The position numbers were made by a program, and so were the translations under genes. A stretch of 64,000 nt of DNA from Wocania ichthyoenteri Th78 (lineage in GTDB: Bacteria > Bacteroidota > Bacteroidia > Flavobacteriales > Flavobacteriaceae). Shown here piece by piece: positions 35,684 through 45,023 of this stretch (position 1 is its first letter; each line of letters opens with the position of its first letter). The stretch is from the NCBI RefSeq assembly GCF_000789235.1, contig NZ_KN525716.1, forward strand, positions 1,713,674 to 1,777,673. Reading direction: 5' to 3'. The notes under the pieces are model-generated. The model made no database searches and was not told the DNA's origin. It saw only the letters and a list, made by a program, of their open reading frames with translations.

Positions 35684-37750
35684 ATGCGTCATTTAAATAA
35701 AATATTACTAAATATTCTCTTGCTCACATTCTACACTAATGTGAATGCAATGCAAACAACTCTTCCGATTATAGATGTTCAATTAGGAGATGCTAAAGTA
35801 ACTTCAAATGGACAAAAACTTATTGTATCAACAAATAAATTTCAAAGAGTTTGGGAATGGTCCGGTTATGGGTTTATAACATCTAGCCTAAAAAATCTTG
35901 AATCTAACAAAGAATGGTGTAAAGAACAGCATCAATTTAAAGCAGATTGGAGTTTACCTGGACTAATAGATAATAACACACCTTGTAAAATAGATGCATT
36001 AACAGCAAAAATAAGTAATGACGATGGCTACACCTCCAAGCATATTGAACTTGTAGCACAAATAACTTACGAAACAAATATTTCTATTAAATACATTATT
36101 TGGGTATATCCTGAAGCACCTGGTTTAAGAACTCAGCTAAAAATAAAGGCCTTACAAGGAATGAATAGGGATTTAGCCATTAATGAAGAACCTAGAGGTG
36201 ATTATTTACCAATCAACTGGAAAAATATAGATCGAAAAGTTGTGGGTTATTACAACCACACCCAAGAAAGAAATGCAGCTAATCTTAAAATCTTGAAAGA
36301 GGAGATAATTACTGGCACGGTCTTACAACCCGAAAACTATAACTGGGCTAGTATTTTTAGTGCTATGAATGATGAAAGTGGGGTAGTTTTCATTAAAGAG
36401 TCTCATAAATGTGTTAACCAATTTGGGCTAGATACTGGGAGCTTTGTAGTAGACTCAAAAGGCCTCACTACAACAGGTTGGGGCTTAAAGGTTACAGATT
36501 TAACAAATGAGTGGCGTTCTGCATGGGCCAATTGGTGTTTAGTTTATACTGGAAAACAAATTAACATGCAAAAACAAATAAAACGATTTGACCGCATGCG
36601 TTATCCTATAAATAAAGAGCTTGATATTTATATATTGGCCAATACATGGGGAAGCAACAACCGCATGGAAGCTTCGACTGAAGAAAATGTCTTGAAAGAA
36701 ATTGAAGTTCAGTCTGAACTTGGAATAGATGTTCAACAAATAGATGACGGTTGGCAAAACCCTAAAGATATACCAGCAATGTCAACTGTTACTTGGAAAC
36801 CAGATAAAACAAGATATCCAAACGGATGGAAAAATGTTGTCTCACTTGCCAAATCAAAAAATTTAAAATTAGGTGTTTGGTTCTCTTTAGGGAGTTTAAA
36901 CGATGAATTTTTGTCAAAATATGGGCATAATTGGGCAGCCAATCTTGAAGATCTAAAACAAGCCTATGATGATGGTAGATTTACATATTACAAGTTTGAT
37001 ATGATTAATCTACATAATTATGATGAGCTTGAGCATATAATGAAATTATCGCGTAATTTTGTAGATTATACGAATCGTACGGTTAGAATTAATTGGGACG
37101 TTACAGAAAATGAACCAAGAACAGGCTATTTTTTTGGAAGAGAATATGGCAATATTTACCTAGCAAATCGCACAACTAAACTTAACAGCGAAACAGGTTA
37201 TGTACCTTACCTCATGCTCAGAGACGCTTGGCATGTATCAAAATTTTTAAACCTTAACAAATTTCAAATATCGGTACAAAATATTGAACGAACGGATAAG
37301 AAAAGAAGTGACGCACATCTACATAATAATAAATATGTTACCGCCATAGCACTCATGGGCAGTCCACTTTTCTTTCAGGAAACACATTACTATACCCCAG
37401 AAGCCCGAAAGGAAATAAAAGCCCTCCTAGCAGTCTACAAAAAATATCGAAAAGAAATGTTTGAAGGTTATGTATTCCCTATAGGAGATGAGCCAGATGA
37501 CAGAAGTTGGACAGGTTTCCAAAATCATCTTGAAGATGGTTCTGGGTTTTTAATGATTTTTAGAGAACTTAATAATTCTCAAAATAGAAAAAAGTTAAAT
37601 CTTAATTTTTGTTATGGAAAGAAAATAGAAATTAAAAATTTAATATCTGGAGAAAAACAAATTATGACATGTGATGCTAATGGAGGGTTAGAATTTATTA
37701 TAGAAAATTCTGCCGATTTTTTATTCCTTTCATATAAAATTATAGACTAG
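35684..37750 (+). CDS. GH36-like (clan GH-D) glycoside hydrolase
   Basis: A 688-residue exported enzyme (signal peptide about 1-23) with an N-terminal beta-domain (to about 290) and a TIM barrel. The barrel has DIYILANTWGSNNR, the alpha-galactosidase-type IDDGWQ (about 351-356) and YYKFDMINLH, where Asp439 is the likely nucleophile. The acid/base region differs from classical GH36: NWDVTENEPRTGYFFGREYG (about 470-490) is the candidate. It is only distantly like alpha-galactosidases and may use another alpha-sugar. It follows susD by 160 nt on the same strand. Confidence 0.7.
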   Translation: MRHLNKILLNILLLTFYTNVNAMQTTLPIIDVQLGDAKVTSNGQKLIVSTNKFQRVWEWSGYGFITSSLKNLESNKEWCKEQHQFKADWSLPGLIDNNTPCKIDALTAKISNDDGYTSKHIELVAQITYETNISIKYIIWVYPEAPGLRTQLKIKALQGMNRDLAINEEPRGDYLPINWKNIDRKVVGYYNHTQERNAANLKILKEEIITGTVLQPENYNWASIFSAMNDESGVVFIKESHKCVNQFGLDTGSFVVDSKGLTTTGWGLKVTDLTNEWRSAWANWCLVYTGKQINMQKQIKRFDRMRYPINKELDIYILANTWGSNNRMEASTEENVLKEIEVQSELGIDVQQIDDGWQNPKDIPAMSTVTWKPDKTRYPNGWKNVVSLAKSKNLKLGVWFSLGSLNDEFLSKYGHNWAANLEDLKQAYDDGRFTYYKFDMINLHNYDELEHIMKLSRNFVDYTNRTVRINWDVTENEPRTGYFFGREYGNIYLANRTTKLNSETGYVPYLMLRDAWHVSKFLNLNKFQISVQNIERTDKKRSDAHLHNNKYVTAIALMGSPLFFQETHYYTPEARKEIKALLAVYKKYRKEMFEGYVFPIGDEPDDRSWTGFQNHLEDGSGFLMIFRELNNSQNRKKLNLNFCYGKKIEIKNLISGEKQIMTCDANGGLEFIIENSADFLFLSYKIID

Positions 37751-37796
37751 TTTAATTAACACTAAATCATTATTTAATGAGATACATGTATAAAAA

Positions 37797-39014
37797 CTAA
37801 TAATTTTCATAAGAATTATAGGAATTTTCCATTACTTCCTTTACTTTTTCTAAATATTGATACCCATATTTTCTATCAGGTAATAAATAACCACCTTCAA
37901 TCCACTCATTCCATGAAAAAATTGTAATTAGTTTTTCCTGTTGAAAATGCTCATCACAGTATTCTTTGGCCTCCTGTAAAAATGCACCAAAACTTTCTGG
38001 TGATTTGTTGTAACGAATTACATGTTCTTCTCCTTTATGAGGGAATCTTGGTGTATCGTCCCAGCCAATTGAAACATTTGGGAAAAAAGGAATTTCAATA
38101 TTATTATTCCATTGATTCCTAAAATCAATGGCTTTACTAGCCCATTTTATATAATCAAGCTCCTTTTTACCTCCCCAGTTATATTGAGTAAGGCTATTGA
38201 TTTTAAGGGCTTTTATTGTTTTCAATCTATCTTCATTTGGTGAGCCAACAGAAATTAATTGAATATGCACATCTGGATAACCTGCCTTCTTTACTTCATC
38301 CCTAAAATACTGTAACGCAGAAATAGTCTTTTCTAAACTTCCAAAACCTTCAATTAAGTTATTTATATCAAAAATGGAAAAAACCGGTTTGCCTTCCATT
38401 TTTAAATAGTTTGGCTTTTCAAAATATTTATCTATGACTCTTTTTACTATAATTTTAAAATTTTTGAAATCGACAGCTCCATCCCACAATAAACTATCAT
38501 CATCTTTGTATTTATGTACATTCCAATAATTTCTTTTAACATCATGGTTAGCCCACATAAGATAAAAATTCATTTTCTCATGATTTTTAGCTTTTAAAAA
38601 CCCATCATCCAAACTACTTTCCAAAAATGGTCCTTCATCAAACCAATACCAGTCAAAAATAAAGGTATTAATGCCATGGTCTGTGGCTGCGTCAATCCAT
38701 TTCTCCATTACTTTAGAGTCATTATCCATCTCATAACCCCATAAAGGAACTTTTGGTTGGTAGTGTCCTTCAAACCTAGCATTACCTTTTTTTATTATTT
38801 CCCATTCCCCTGTACCTTCTGGCCAAAGCATATCGCCAAAGCGTTCATCATGATGATTGGAAGGCCACACATAAGCCGCTACATTGTAATCTGTAGCCTT
38901 TTCTTTTTTCACAACATTGCCAACATCTTGCCTTCTTGCTTGTTTAGAACAGGATATTAACAAGGCAATTGTAAAGAATAACACTTGTAATTTTATATCT
39001 TTCAAATTAAACAT
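37797..39014 (-). CDS. GH99/WbsX-like lipoprotein
   Basis: A 405-residue protein with a lipoprotein signal ending ALLISC (Cys about 22). It matches the GH99-like/WbsX family: AAYVWPSNHHDERFG (about 46-60), GINTFIFDWYWFDEGPFLE, YLMWANHD and the C-terminal FSWNEWIEGGYLLPD, whose two Glu residues are candidate catalytic acids. GH99 proper comprises endo-alpha-mannosidases; the WbsX relatives in marine PULs are mostly untested. It is the last gene of the long minus-strand PUL operon, 28 nt after the sulfatase-GH78 fusion. Confidence 0.75.
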   Translation of the reverse strand: MFNLKDIKLQVLFFTIALLISCSKQARRQDVGNVVKKEKATDYNVAAYVWPSNHHDERFGDMLWPEGTGEWEIIKKGNARFEGHYQPKVPLWGYEMDNDSKVMEKWIDAATDHGINTFIFDWYWFDEGPFLESSLDDGFLKAKNHEKMNFYLMWANHDVKRNYWNVHKYKDDDSLLWDGAVDFKNFKIIVKRVIDKYFEKPNYLKMEGKPVFSIFDINNLIEGFGSLEKTISALQYFRDEVKKAGYPDVHIQLISVGSPNEDRLKTIKALKINSLTQYNWGGKKELDYIKWASKAIDFRNQWNNNIEIPFFPNVSIGWDDTPRFPHKGEEHVIRYNKSPESFGAFLQEAKEYCDEHFQQEKLITIFSWNEWIEGGYLLPDRKYGYQYLEKVKEVMENSYNSYENY

Positions 39015-39042
39015 GGTTCTATTTTATATAATTATTACTTAT

Positions 39043-41979
39043 TTAAAATGAATTGGTTATAATTTCTATTTGATGTTTACCCGCTTCCAATCTAATAGAA
39101 CTAAAAATAGTATTTACTTTTTTTCCATTGTGAATTAATTCTTCTTTGGATTTTAAGTCTATTCCAAATTCAGCTACCATATTTCCGGGAATTTCGATAT
39201 TAAAAATTTGCAATCTGGGGTTTTCGTATAAATATTCAGCTTTAATGGAGCCTTTTATTGTGGGCACTTTAATACTACTATTTTTTAGGTTTCCCATTTT
39301 TGGGTTTATATTGGCAACACCAAAACCTGGAGTTTTAGGTTGAATTCCCCAAAGGCGTCTTGAAACAATATTAGTAGGCACGATTTTTAACGTACTACTA
39401 TTAATAAGCACATCTAAAGCCCTATCTTGTTCTCTATTTTTGTATAAAGCATCTATTAAATATTGAGACTTATAAATATCATCAGCTACATTTATGTTTA
39501 CTAAATCTGATAAATATTCCTGGGGCAGAATATCAAATGCTGAAGCCAATATATAGGCGTTAAGAGACATTTCATCTTTTTTTGCGCTACTACCTTTATT
39601 ATTGGTTATTTTTTTGTTTAAGGCCATTTTTGCCTTTAAAGCAAGTACCTCAAACTCTAATTTTTCTTGTGGCTTTCCTAGAATTGAGGCAAACTCGGAC
39701 ATGATTTTCATATTTTGGTGAAAAAGAATATTAATCACATTTATATCTATGTTATTTATATCTTTTTTAACCAAATCTTCACATCTTTTTTTAAAGCCAG
39801 TATTATATAAAAATTCTGGGGTTAATTTTCCTTTTGCTAATAGACCATTTTCATCAGTAAGCCGGTATAGTGTTTTTGGCTTAATTTTGTCATAATATTT
39901 CTTTATCAATTCTGCATTTCCGGTATACGTATAATCGGCATGAAGCATAAGTGCTAAATACAATTGCGATTCTATATTTAATCCAGGATTTACAATTAAT
40001 TTTTCTATGTGCTCTCTTGCAACTGCATACTCTTTATCTGTTGCATAGTGACTTAACTGAATAGAATAGGCATATGCTCCATTAAAAAGACCAATATTAC
40101 AATCTTCATTTACATAATTTTCGCCATTAAATGCAATAGTTTTTATTGATGATTTTGACGAATTCCAAACTTTATTTAAAATAATATCTGAACTTTTAAA
40201 ATTACTAGTGTTATTGTCCCAATAGGCTTGATGAGAGAGTTGTGAGATATTCTTTTCTGCATTGCTTATGGTGAAAGACTGCATTTTGGAATAGTCTGTA
40301 AGGCGATTTTCTTGATCCCATATACGCACCTTCCAATAATATGTCGCTCCATTTTTTAAAGATTCACCTCCATGCTCCACTTCTGATGATGAACTTGACC
40401 GGATTTGGCCACTATCCCAAACATCACCAATATTGTTCATTGAATTCTCTTTAGAAGAAGATACTAATATTTGATATCCTAATTGTATTATATCGCTACA
40501 CGGAACAACCCAACCATATTCAGGTTTTGAATCAAATATCGTTACTCCATCGGTATTTCTTATACACTCTACAACCAAATCACTTGGCCCAGATGAATAA
40601 ACATCGGAATATTTTAATATAAGTTCGTTAGTTTTTTCCCTAAAAGATTTTAATTTATCAGAGTACTTCTTCTTTTTGGCTAGGTTGTTTATTTCTTTAG
40701 GATCATCTTTTAGGTAATATAGTTCTTCTACAGACTTGTTATTAACATATCTAAAATATTTCCATTCTTTAGTTCGTAATCCTTCACTAGGAGGAATGTG
40801 GTCAAACTCCCATATATGCTCTATAAGTACTGTATCGCGGTCAAAATTTTTAGTTTTGTTTGACACAATTGGCATTAAACTTTTTCCTTGCCATGTTTTA
40901 GGCTTTTTTAACCCAGCCAAATCTAAGATAGTAGCAGGCACATCAATATTTAACGCCATGATATCGCTATCTTTTTGATTTTTTTGCCGTGGATCAAAAA
41001 CTATCAAAGGCACTCTAATGGAATTATCATACAATAGCCATTTACCGGCTAATTGGCGTTCTCCCATAAAATAGCCATTATCACCCATAAGAATAATAAC
41101 AGTATTTTTATCAATCCCCTTTTTTTTGAGTTCTTCTCGTATTTTGAAAATTTCCCTGTCAATTCCAGAAATCATTCTATAATACCCTTTGATACTATGC
41201 TGATATTTTTCTTCAGTTTGGTAACGCCACTCCCATCTTAATCTATTAAAACCATTGCGCACAAACTCAGGTTGCGCCTCGAAGTATTTATCTTCTGCAA
41301 GCTCTGGTCCCGGCATATGGGTTTTTTGTAATAAAGAGTCTGACTCTCTCTGCCAAAAATATTGTTCTTTTGCAGCATCATGGGCATGAGGCGCACTAAA
41401 ACTTAACGATAAGCAAAACGGTATATCTGTTTCTGCCTTTGCAATAAAATCAATAGCTTTTTGCCCAGTATACCTGGTAAGATGTACGGTATCTTTTTGT
41501 AGGACTTTATAATAATAACCTCTTCTATCTTTAAACGAATTATTCCTATCATAAGACTCATAAGCATCAAATTGTTTATCCAAACCATCATACCTCACGC
41601 CATATTTACCATAAAAACCAGTATAATACCCATTATCCTTCAAGATTTTCGGGTAAGAATCTATCATGTAAGATTCCCTAATATTCCCTGTTTGAAAATT
41701 AAAACGATGTGTCCTTTCATGCAGTCCTGTCAAGATACTGGCTCTACTGGCTGTACATATAGGCGTTGTAACCATTGCGTTTTGAAAATAAACGCCTTCT
41801 TTAGCCAATTTGTCCATTTCAGGAGTATAAATAAGTTTATTACCTACATAGCCTAAAGCATCAAAACGCTGATCATCTGTAAGTATAAATATAATGTTGG
41901 GGTTATCCGTTTTAACTTTTTCTTGAGCCTTTAACTGGAAAACACAAAAGAGTATAAAAGCAGGTATAATAATTCTCAT
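39043..41979 (-). CDS. Sulfatase fused to a GH78-like tail with altered catalytic region
   Basis: A 978-residue exported protein (signal about 1-18). Residues about 20-450 are an S1 sulfatase with DDQRFDALGY, CTASR at Cys75 and ILMGDNGYFMGE. About 475-575 is a fibronectin-like domain of the bacterial rhamnosidase N type (GDVWDSGQIRSS, YYWKVRIWD). About 590-880 resembles the GH78 (alpha/alpha)6 barrel, with the landmark QLSHYATD ending near 648. Just before it (624-635) the acidic catalytic signature expected in GH78 is replaced by residues including Ile and Gly, so rhamnosidase activity may be lost. Confidence 0.8.
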   Translation of the reverse strand: MRIIIPAFILFCVFQLKAQEKVKTDNPNIIFILTDDQRFDALGYVGNKLIYTPEMDKLAKEGVYFQNAMVTTPICTASRASILTGLHERTHRFNFQTGNIRESYMIDSYPKILKDNGYYTGFYGKYGVRYDGLDKQFDAYESYDRNNSFKDRRGYYYKVLQKDTVHLTRYTGQKAIDFIAKAETDIPFCLSLSFSAPHAHDAAKEQYFWQRESDSLLQKTHMPGPELAEDKYFEAQPEFVRNGFNRLRWEWRYQTEEKYQHSIKGYYRMISGIDREIFKIREELKKKGIDKNTVIILMGDNGYFMGERQLAGKWLLYDNSIRVPLIVFDPRQKNQKDSDIMALNIDVPATILDLAGLKKPKTWQGKSLMPIVSNKTKNFDRDTVLIEHIWEFDHIPPSEGLRTKEWKYFRYVNNKSVEELYYLKDDPKEINNLAKKKKYSDKLKSFREKTNELILKYSDVYSSGPSDLVVECIRNTDGVTIFDSKPEYGWVVPCSDIIQLGYQILVSSSKENSMNNIGDVWDSGQIRSSSSSEVEHGGESLKNGATYYWKVRIWDQENRLTDYSKMQSFTISNAEKNISQLSHQAYWDNNTSNFKSSDIILNKVWNSSKSSIKTIAFNGENYVNEDCNIGLFNGAYAYSIQLSHYATDKEYAVAREHIEKLIVNPGLNIESQLYLALMLHADYTYTGNAELIKKYYDKIKPKTLYRLTDENGLLAKGKLTPEFLYNTGFKKRCEDLVKKDINNIDINVINILFHQNMKIMSEFASILGKPQEKLEFEVLALKAKMALNKKITNNKGSSAKKDEMSLNAYILASAFDILPQEYLSDLVNINVADDIYKSQYLIDALYKNREQDRALDVLINSSTLKIVPTNIVSRRLWGIQPKTPGFGVANINPKMGNLKNSSIKVPTIKGSIKAEYLYENPRLQIFNIEIPGNMVAEFGIDLKSKEELIHNGKKVNTIFSSIRLEAGKHQIEIITNSF

Positions 41980-42021
41980 TTATTTAAACTATTTATTTTT
42001 AACTATTATTTTGAAACAAAA

Positions 42022-43461
42022 CTAGTTCTCTCCGGGCATGGGAAATATTTCTGAAAAGGTATGGGCGTCCTTCAATAATCTTGTCATTTCGTTGGTTTGC
42101 TCCGGATATTTATCAGCCACATTGTTTTCTTCTACCAAGTCCTCTTCTAGATTATAAAGTTCTATAGTAGATTCAGGATTTTTTTCCATATTTCTGCGGA
42201 CAGCCTTCCATTTTCCTTTACGCAAAGCAACCTTATATCCACCTTTTGGAAACTCCCAATAAAGATATTCATGCTCTTTTTGTTTTTTGCCAAACAATGT
42301 AGGCAAATAGGATATTCCATCTATATTGCTGGGAGTTTTAACATTTGCTATTTCGCATACAGTAGGTAGAAAATCCCAAAAAGCACTTATAAGATCACTT
42401 TCTGTATTTATCTTAATTTTTTCTGGCCAACGAGCAATAAAAGGCACTCGTATGCCGCCTTCGTATAAATCTCTTTTACCGCCTTTTAATGGGCCGTTGC
42501 TATCAAGGAATTCCGTAGGCTCCTCTCCTTGGATAGGACCATTATCACTCGTAAAGATTACCAATGTATTTTCATCAAGCCCTTGTTCCTTTAGCTTGTT
42601 AAATATCTCCCCTATTCCCTTATCCATTCGTGTAATCATTGAGGCGTAAGCCTTGGTTTCCCGAGACCAAGTTTCTTTTTCATACGGTTCAAGGTCTGGA
42701 ACTTCCATAAGAAAACCCTCTGGGGCTTCATCATTAACGTGTGGTATGGTTATTGGCAAATAAAGAAAAAATGGGCGATCTCGATCTTTTTCCAAAAACT
42801 TCAAAGTTTCCTTGGTGAAGAGGTCATGGGAATAATCGACCTGTTCTTCGGAGTGGCTGCCCAAACCTTTATGCCAAGCGGTACTGTCTTGATAGACCAC
42901 TTTGTTGTTCAGCATTTCTTTTTTATCATTTCTAAGAAGGTATTCGGGGTAATAATTATGGGCTAAAACCTGGTCTAGATACCCATAGTAACTATCAAAT
43001 CCTTGTTTTAGAGGATTTCCAGAAGTGTTTTGGTTACCGAGCCCCCATTTACCAATTAAGGCTGTTTCGTATCCTGCTCTCTTAAGTAGTTCGGCGATTG
43101 TAATGGCATCATCACTCAACGGTACTTGTCCATAGGGCTCTACTTGAAGATTGCCTCTAACATCAGCTGTTCCCATATGCCTTCCTGTCATCAAAGCACA
43201 ACGAGAGGGTGCGCAAACTGTGTTTCCAGCATAATGTTGCGTAAAACGCATCCCCTCCTTTGCCATTTTATCCAAATTTGGGGTTAGGATATACTTTTGG
43301 CCAAAAGGGCCTATATCAGCATATCCCAAATCGTCTGCCAATATAAAAATGATATTTGGCTTTGTGTTTGTTATTGGTTTATTTTCAACATTCTTATTGC
43401 CAGCCTTTTTGCAAGCAAAAACTAAAACCACACAACTAAATAAAAGTATATTTTTTTTCAT
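42022..43461 (-). CDS. Family S1 sulfatase lipoprotein (CAPSR)
   Basis: A 479-residue type I sulfatase with a lipoprotein signal ending VFAC. The metal site FILADDLGYADIG (about 39-51), CAPSR at Cys83 with following LMTGRHMGTADVRGN, and FTSDNGPIQGEEP are all present, so it should be active after formylglycine formation. The RGN after the motif resembles sulfatases of the S1_16 type; the subfamily is a guess. It is one of four consecutive sulfatase genes with gaps of 11-42 nt in one operon. Confidence 0.92.
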   Translation of the reverse strand: MKKNILLFSCVVLVFACKKAGNKNVENKPITNTKPNIIFILADDLGYADIGPFGQKYILTPNLDKMAKEGMRFTQHYAGNTVCAPSRCALMTGRHMGTADVRGNLQVEPYGQVPLSDDAITIAELLKRAGYETALIGKWGLGNQNTSGNPLKQGFDSYYGYLDQVLAHNYYPEYLLRNDKKEMLNNKVVYQDSTAWHKGLGSHSEEQVDYSHDLFTKETLKFLEKDRDRPFFLYLPITIPHVNDEAPEGFLMEVPDLEPYEKETWSRETKAYASMITRMDKGIGEIFNKLKEQGLDENTLVIFTSDNGPIQGEEPTEFLDSNGPLKGGKRDLYEGGIRVPFIARWPEKIKINTESDLISAFWDFLPTVCEIANVKTPSNIDGISYLPTLFGKKQKEHEYLYWEFPKGGYKVALRKGKWKAVRRNMEKNPESTIELYNLEEDLVEENNVADKYPEQTNEMTRLLKDAHTFSEIFPMPGEN

Positions 43462-43488
43462 AATAAATAAACCAAATACTATTTGTCT

Positions 43489-45012
43489 CTAATTTTTGAT
43501 TTCTAAAGACTCGTTATATAGGTTCATAAATTTTTTATATCCAATTTCCTCTCCTGCAACCATTCTTTCATAATCCTCTGGTCGGTCTTTTTTTATCCAT
43601 TCAATAACCTTAGGCCCAATATAATTTACAGGTTCTAAAATATTTGACTTAGAAGTCATGGCTTGATCAAAATATTTTGTTTCATTTTGTAATTTTTTAA
43701 GCACATCTTGGTAATCAGGATTAAAAGCTAGATTATTTAACTGATAAGGGTCGTTCTTTAAATTATACAATTCTTCACTGGGTTTGGTAGGCTCAAAAAA
43801 TGGTTTTTGATTTCCATCTAGCTTAGATTCCTGGTATAGTTTACGCATTACGTGAACACTTGGTCTAAAAAACTCCAAATAAGCTTGGTGTGCATCATAA
43901 GGGACTTCAGGCATGTCATTTCTTATATATGACCACTCTTTGGATACCACTGCTCTGGATTTTTCTTCCACTTCATCCCATAAGTCTCTGGCACCATAGA
44001 TGTATTCTCTATGGAAATCTTTTGAAAACATTGGCTTTCCTGTCATGTAATCGGGTGGATTTATACCAGCAAAATCTAATATAGTTGCGGTTATATCGGT
44101 TGCACTAACCAAATCATTTCTAATTTCCCTTCCTTTAAATTTAGCTGGGTAATATACAATTAATGGAATTCGCAAACCAGGATCATACAAATATCCTTTA
44201 CCTCTAATATTACAACGCCCATTATCTCCAATAAAAATTACTATTGTGTTGTCAATCAATCCTTTTTCCTCCAATTCTTTAAAAATCATTCCTACTTCAT
44301 TGTCCATATATTCAATTTGATCAAGGTATTTAGCCCAGTCCAACTTAACTTTTGGATGATCTGCCATGTAAGGTGGCATTATTACTTCTTCAGGGTTTAT
44401 TGGGTGTTTTGACTGTTCTCTGATCTCGTCCCACCAATCCCCACGATGGGTAACTTTTAACTGAATTTGAGCAAAAAATGGTTCGTCTACTTTTTCAAAA
44501 GTATCGTACTTATCAAATAGACCAAATTGTTCTTTGCCGTCCCAGAGCCCTATGGGTTCATGCTTAAAGTTTACATCTATTTTCCGCCCTTTCATCAGTA
44601 CAGAATGATGCCCTAAAATTGTTGTGTATCCTGCATCACGCAATAATTTAGTAAATGGCTTATAATCTGGTGATAAAACAACATTTCTATTACTACGATG
44701 GTGCTGTGTATTTGTTTTAACTTGGTGGGTTCCTATCATCATAGCTGAGCGGCTAGGGGAGCAAATAGGACTCGTTACGAAAGCATTATCAAATCGAATG
44801 CCTTCCTCCGCCATTTTATTTAAAAATGGGGTTTTTACATTTGGCATTCCATAGCATTCTAGGTCCGTACTTATATCTTCGGCCATTAACCAAATAATAT
44901 TTGGTTGTTTTGGTGTATCCAAATTTACCTCAGCAATTCCTCTATCTTTTGTTGGTTTACAAGCAATTAAAATTATGCAAGTAGTTAAGATTGGTAGGAT
45001 TCTATTAAACAT
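43489..45012 (-). CDS. Family S1 sulfatase lipoprotein (CSPSR, THQ...QHHRS type)
   Basis: A 507-residue sulfatase with a lipoprotein signal ending LIAC (Cys18). The metal site is WLMAEDISTDLECYG (about 41-55), the active site CSPSR lies at Cys84, then THQVKTNTQHHRSN (about 94-107) and FIGDNGRC. The THQ-QHHRS stretch is reminiscent of the S1_8 subfamily, which includes heparan- and ulvan-type sulfatases (from memory). It lies 27 nt upstream of the CAPSR sulfatase gene and 11 nt downstream of the next sulfatase. Confidence 0.92.
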   Translation of the reverse strand: MFNRILPILTTCIILIACKPTKDRGIAEVNLDTPKQPNIIWLMAEDISTDLECYGMPNVKTPFLNKMAEEGIRFDNAFVTSPICSPSRSAMMIGTHQVKTNTQHHRSNRNVVLSPDYKPFTKLLRDAGYTTILGHHSVLMKGRKIDVNFKHEPIGLWDGKEQFGLFDKYDTFEKVDEPFFAQIQLKVTHRGDWWDEIREQSKHPINPEEVIMPPYMADHPKVKLDWAKYLDQIEYMDNEVGMIFKELEEKGLIDNTIVIFIGDNGRCNIRGKGYLYDPGLRIPLIVYYPAKFKGREIRNDLVSATDITATILDFAGINPPDYMTGKPMFSKDFHREYIYGARDLWDEVEEKSRAVVSKEWSYIRNDMPEVPYDAHQAYLEFFRPSVHVMRKLYQESKLDGNQKPFFEPTKPSEELYNLKNDPYQLNNLAFNPDYQDVLKKLQNETKYFDQAMTSKSNILEPVNYIGPKVIEWIKKDRPEDYERMVAGEEIGYKKFMNLYNESLEIKN

Positions 45013-45023
45013 ATCAAATATTA

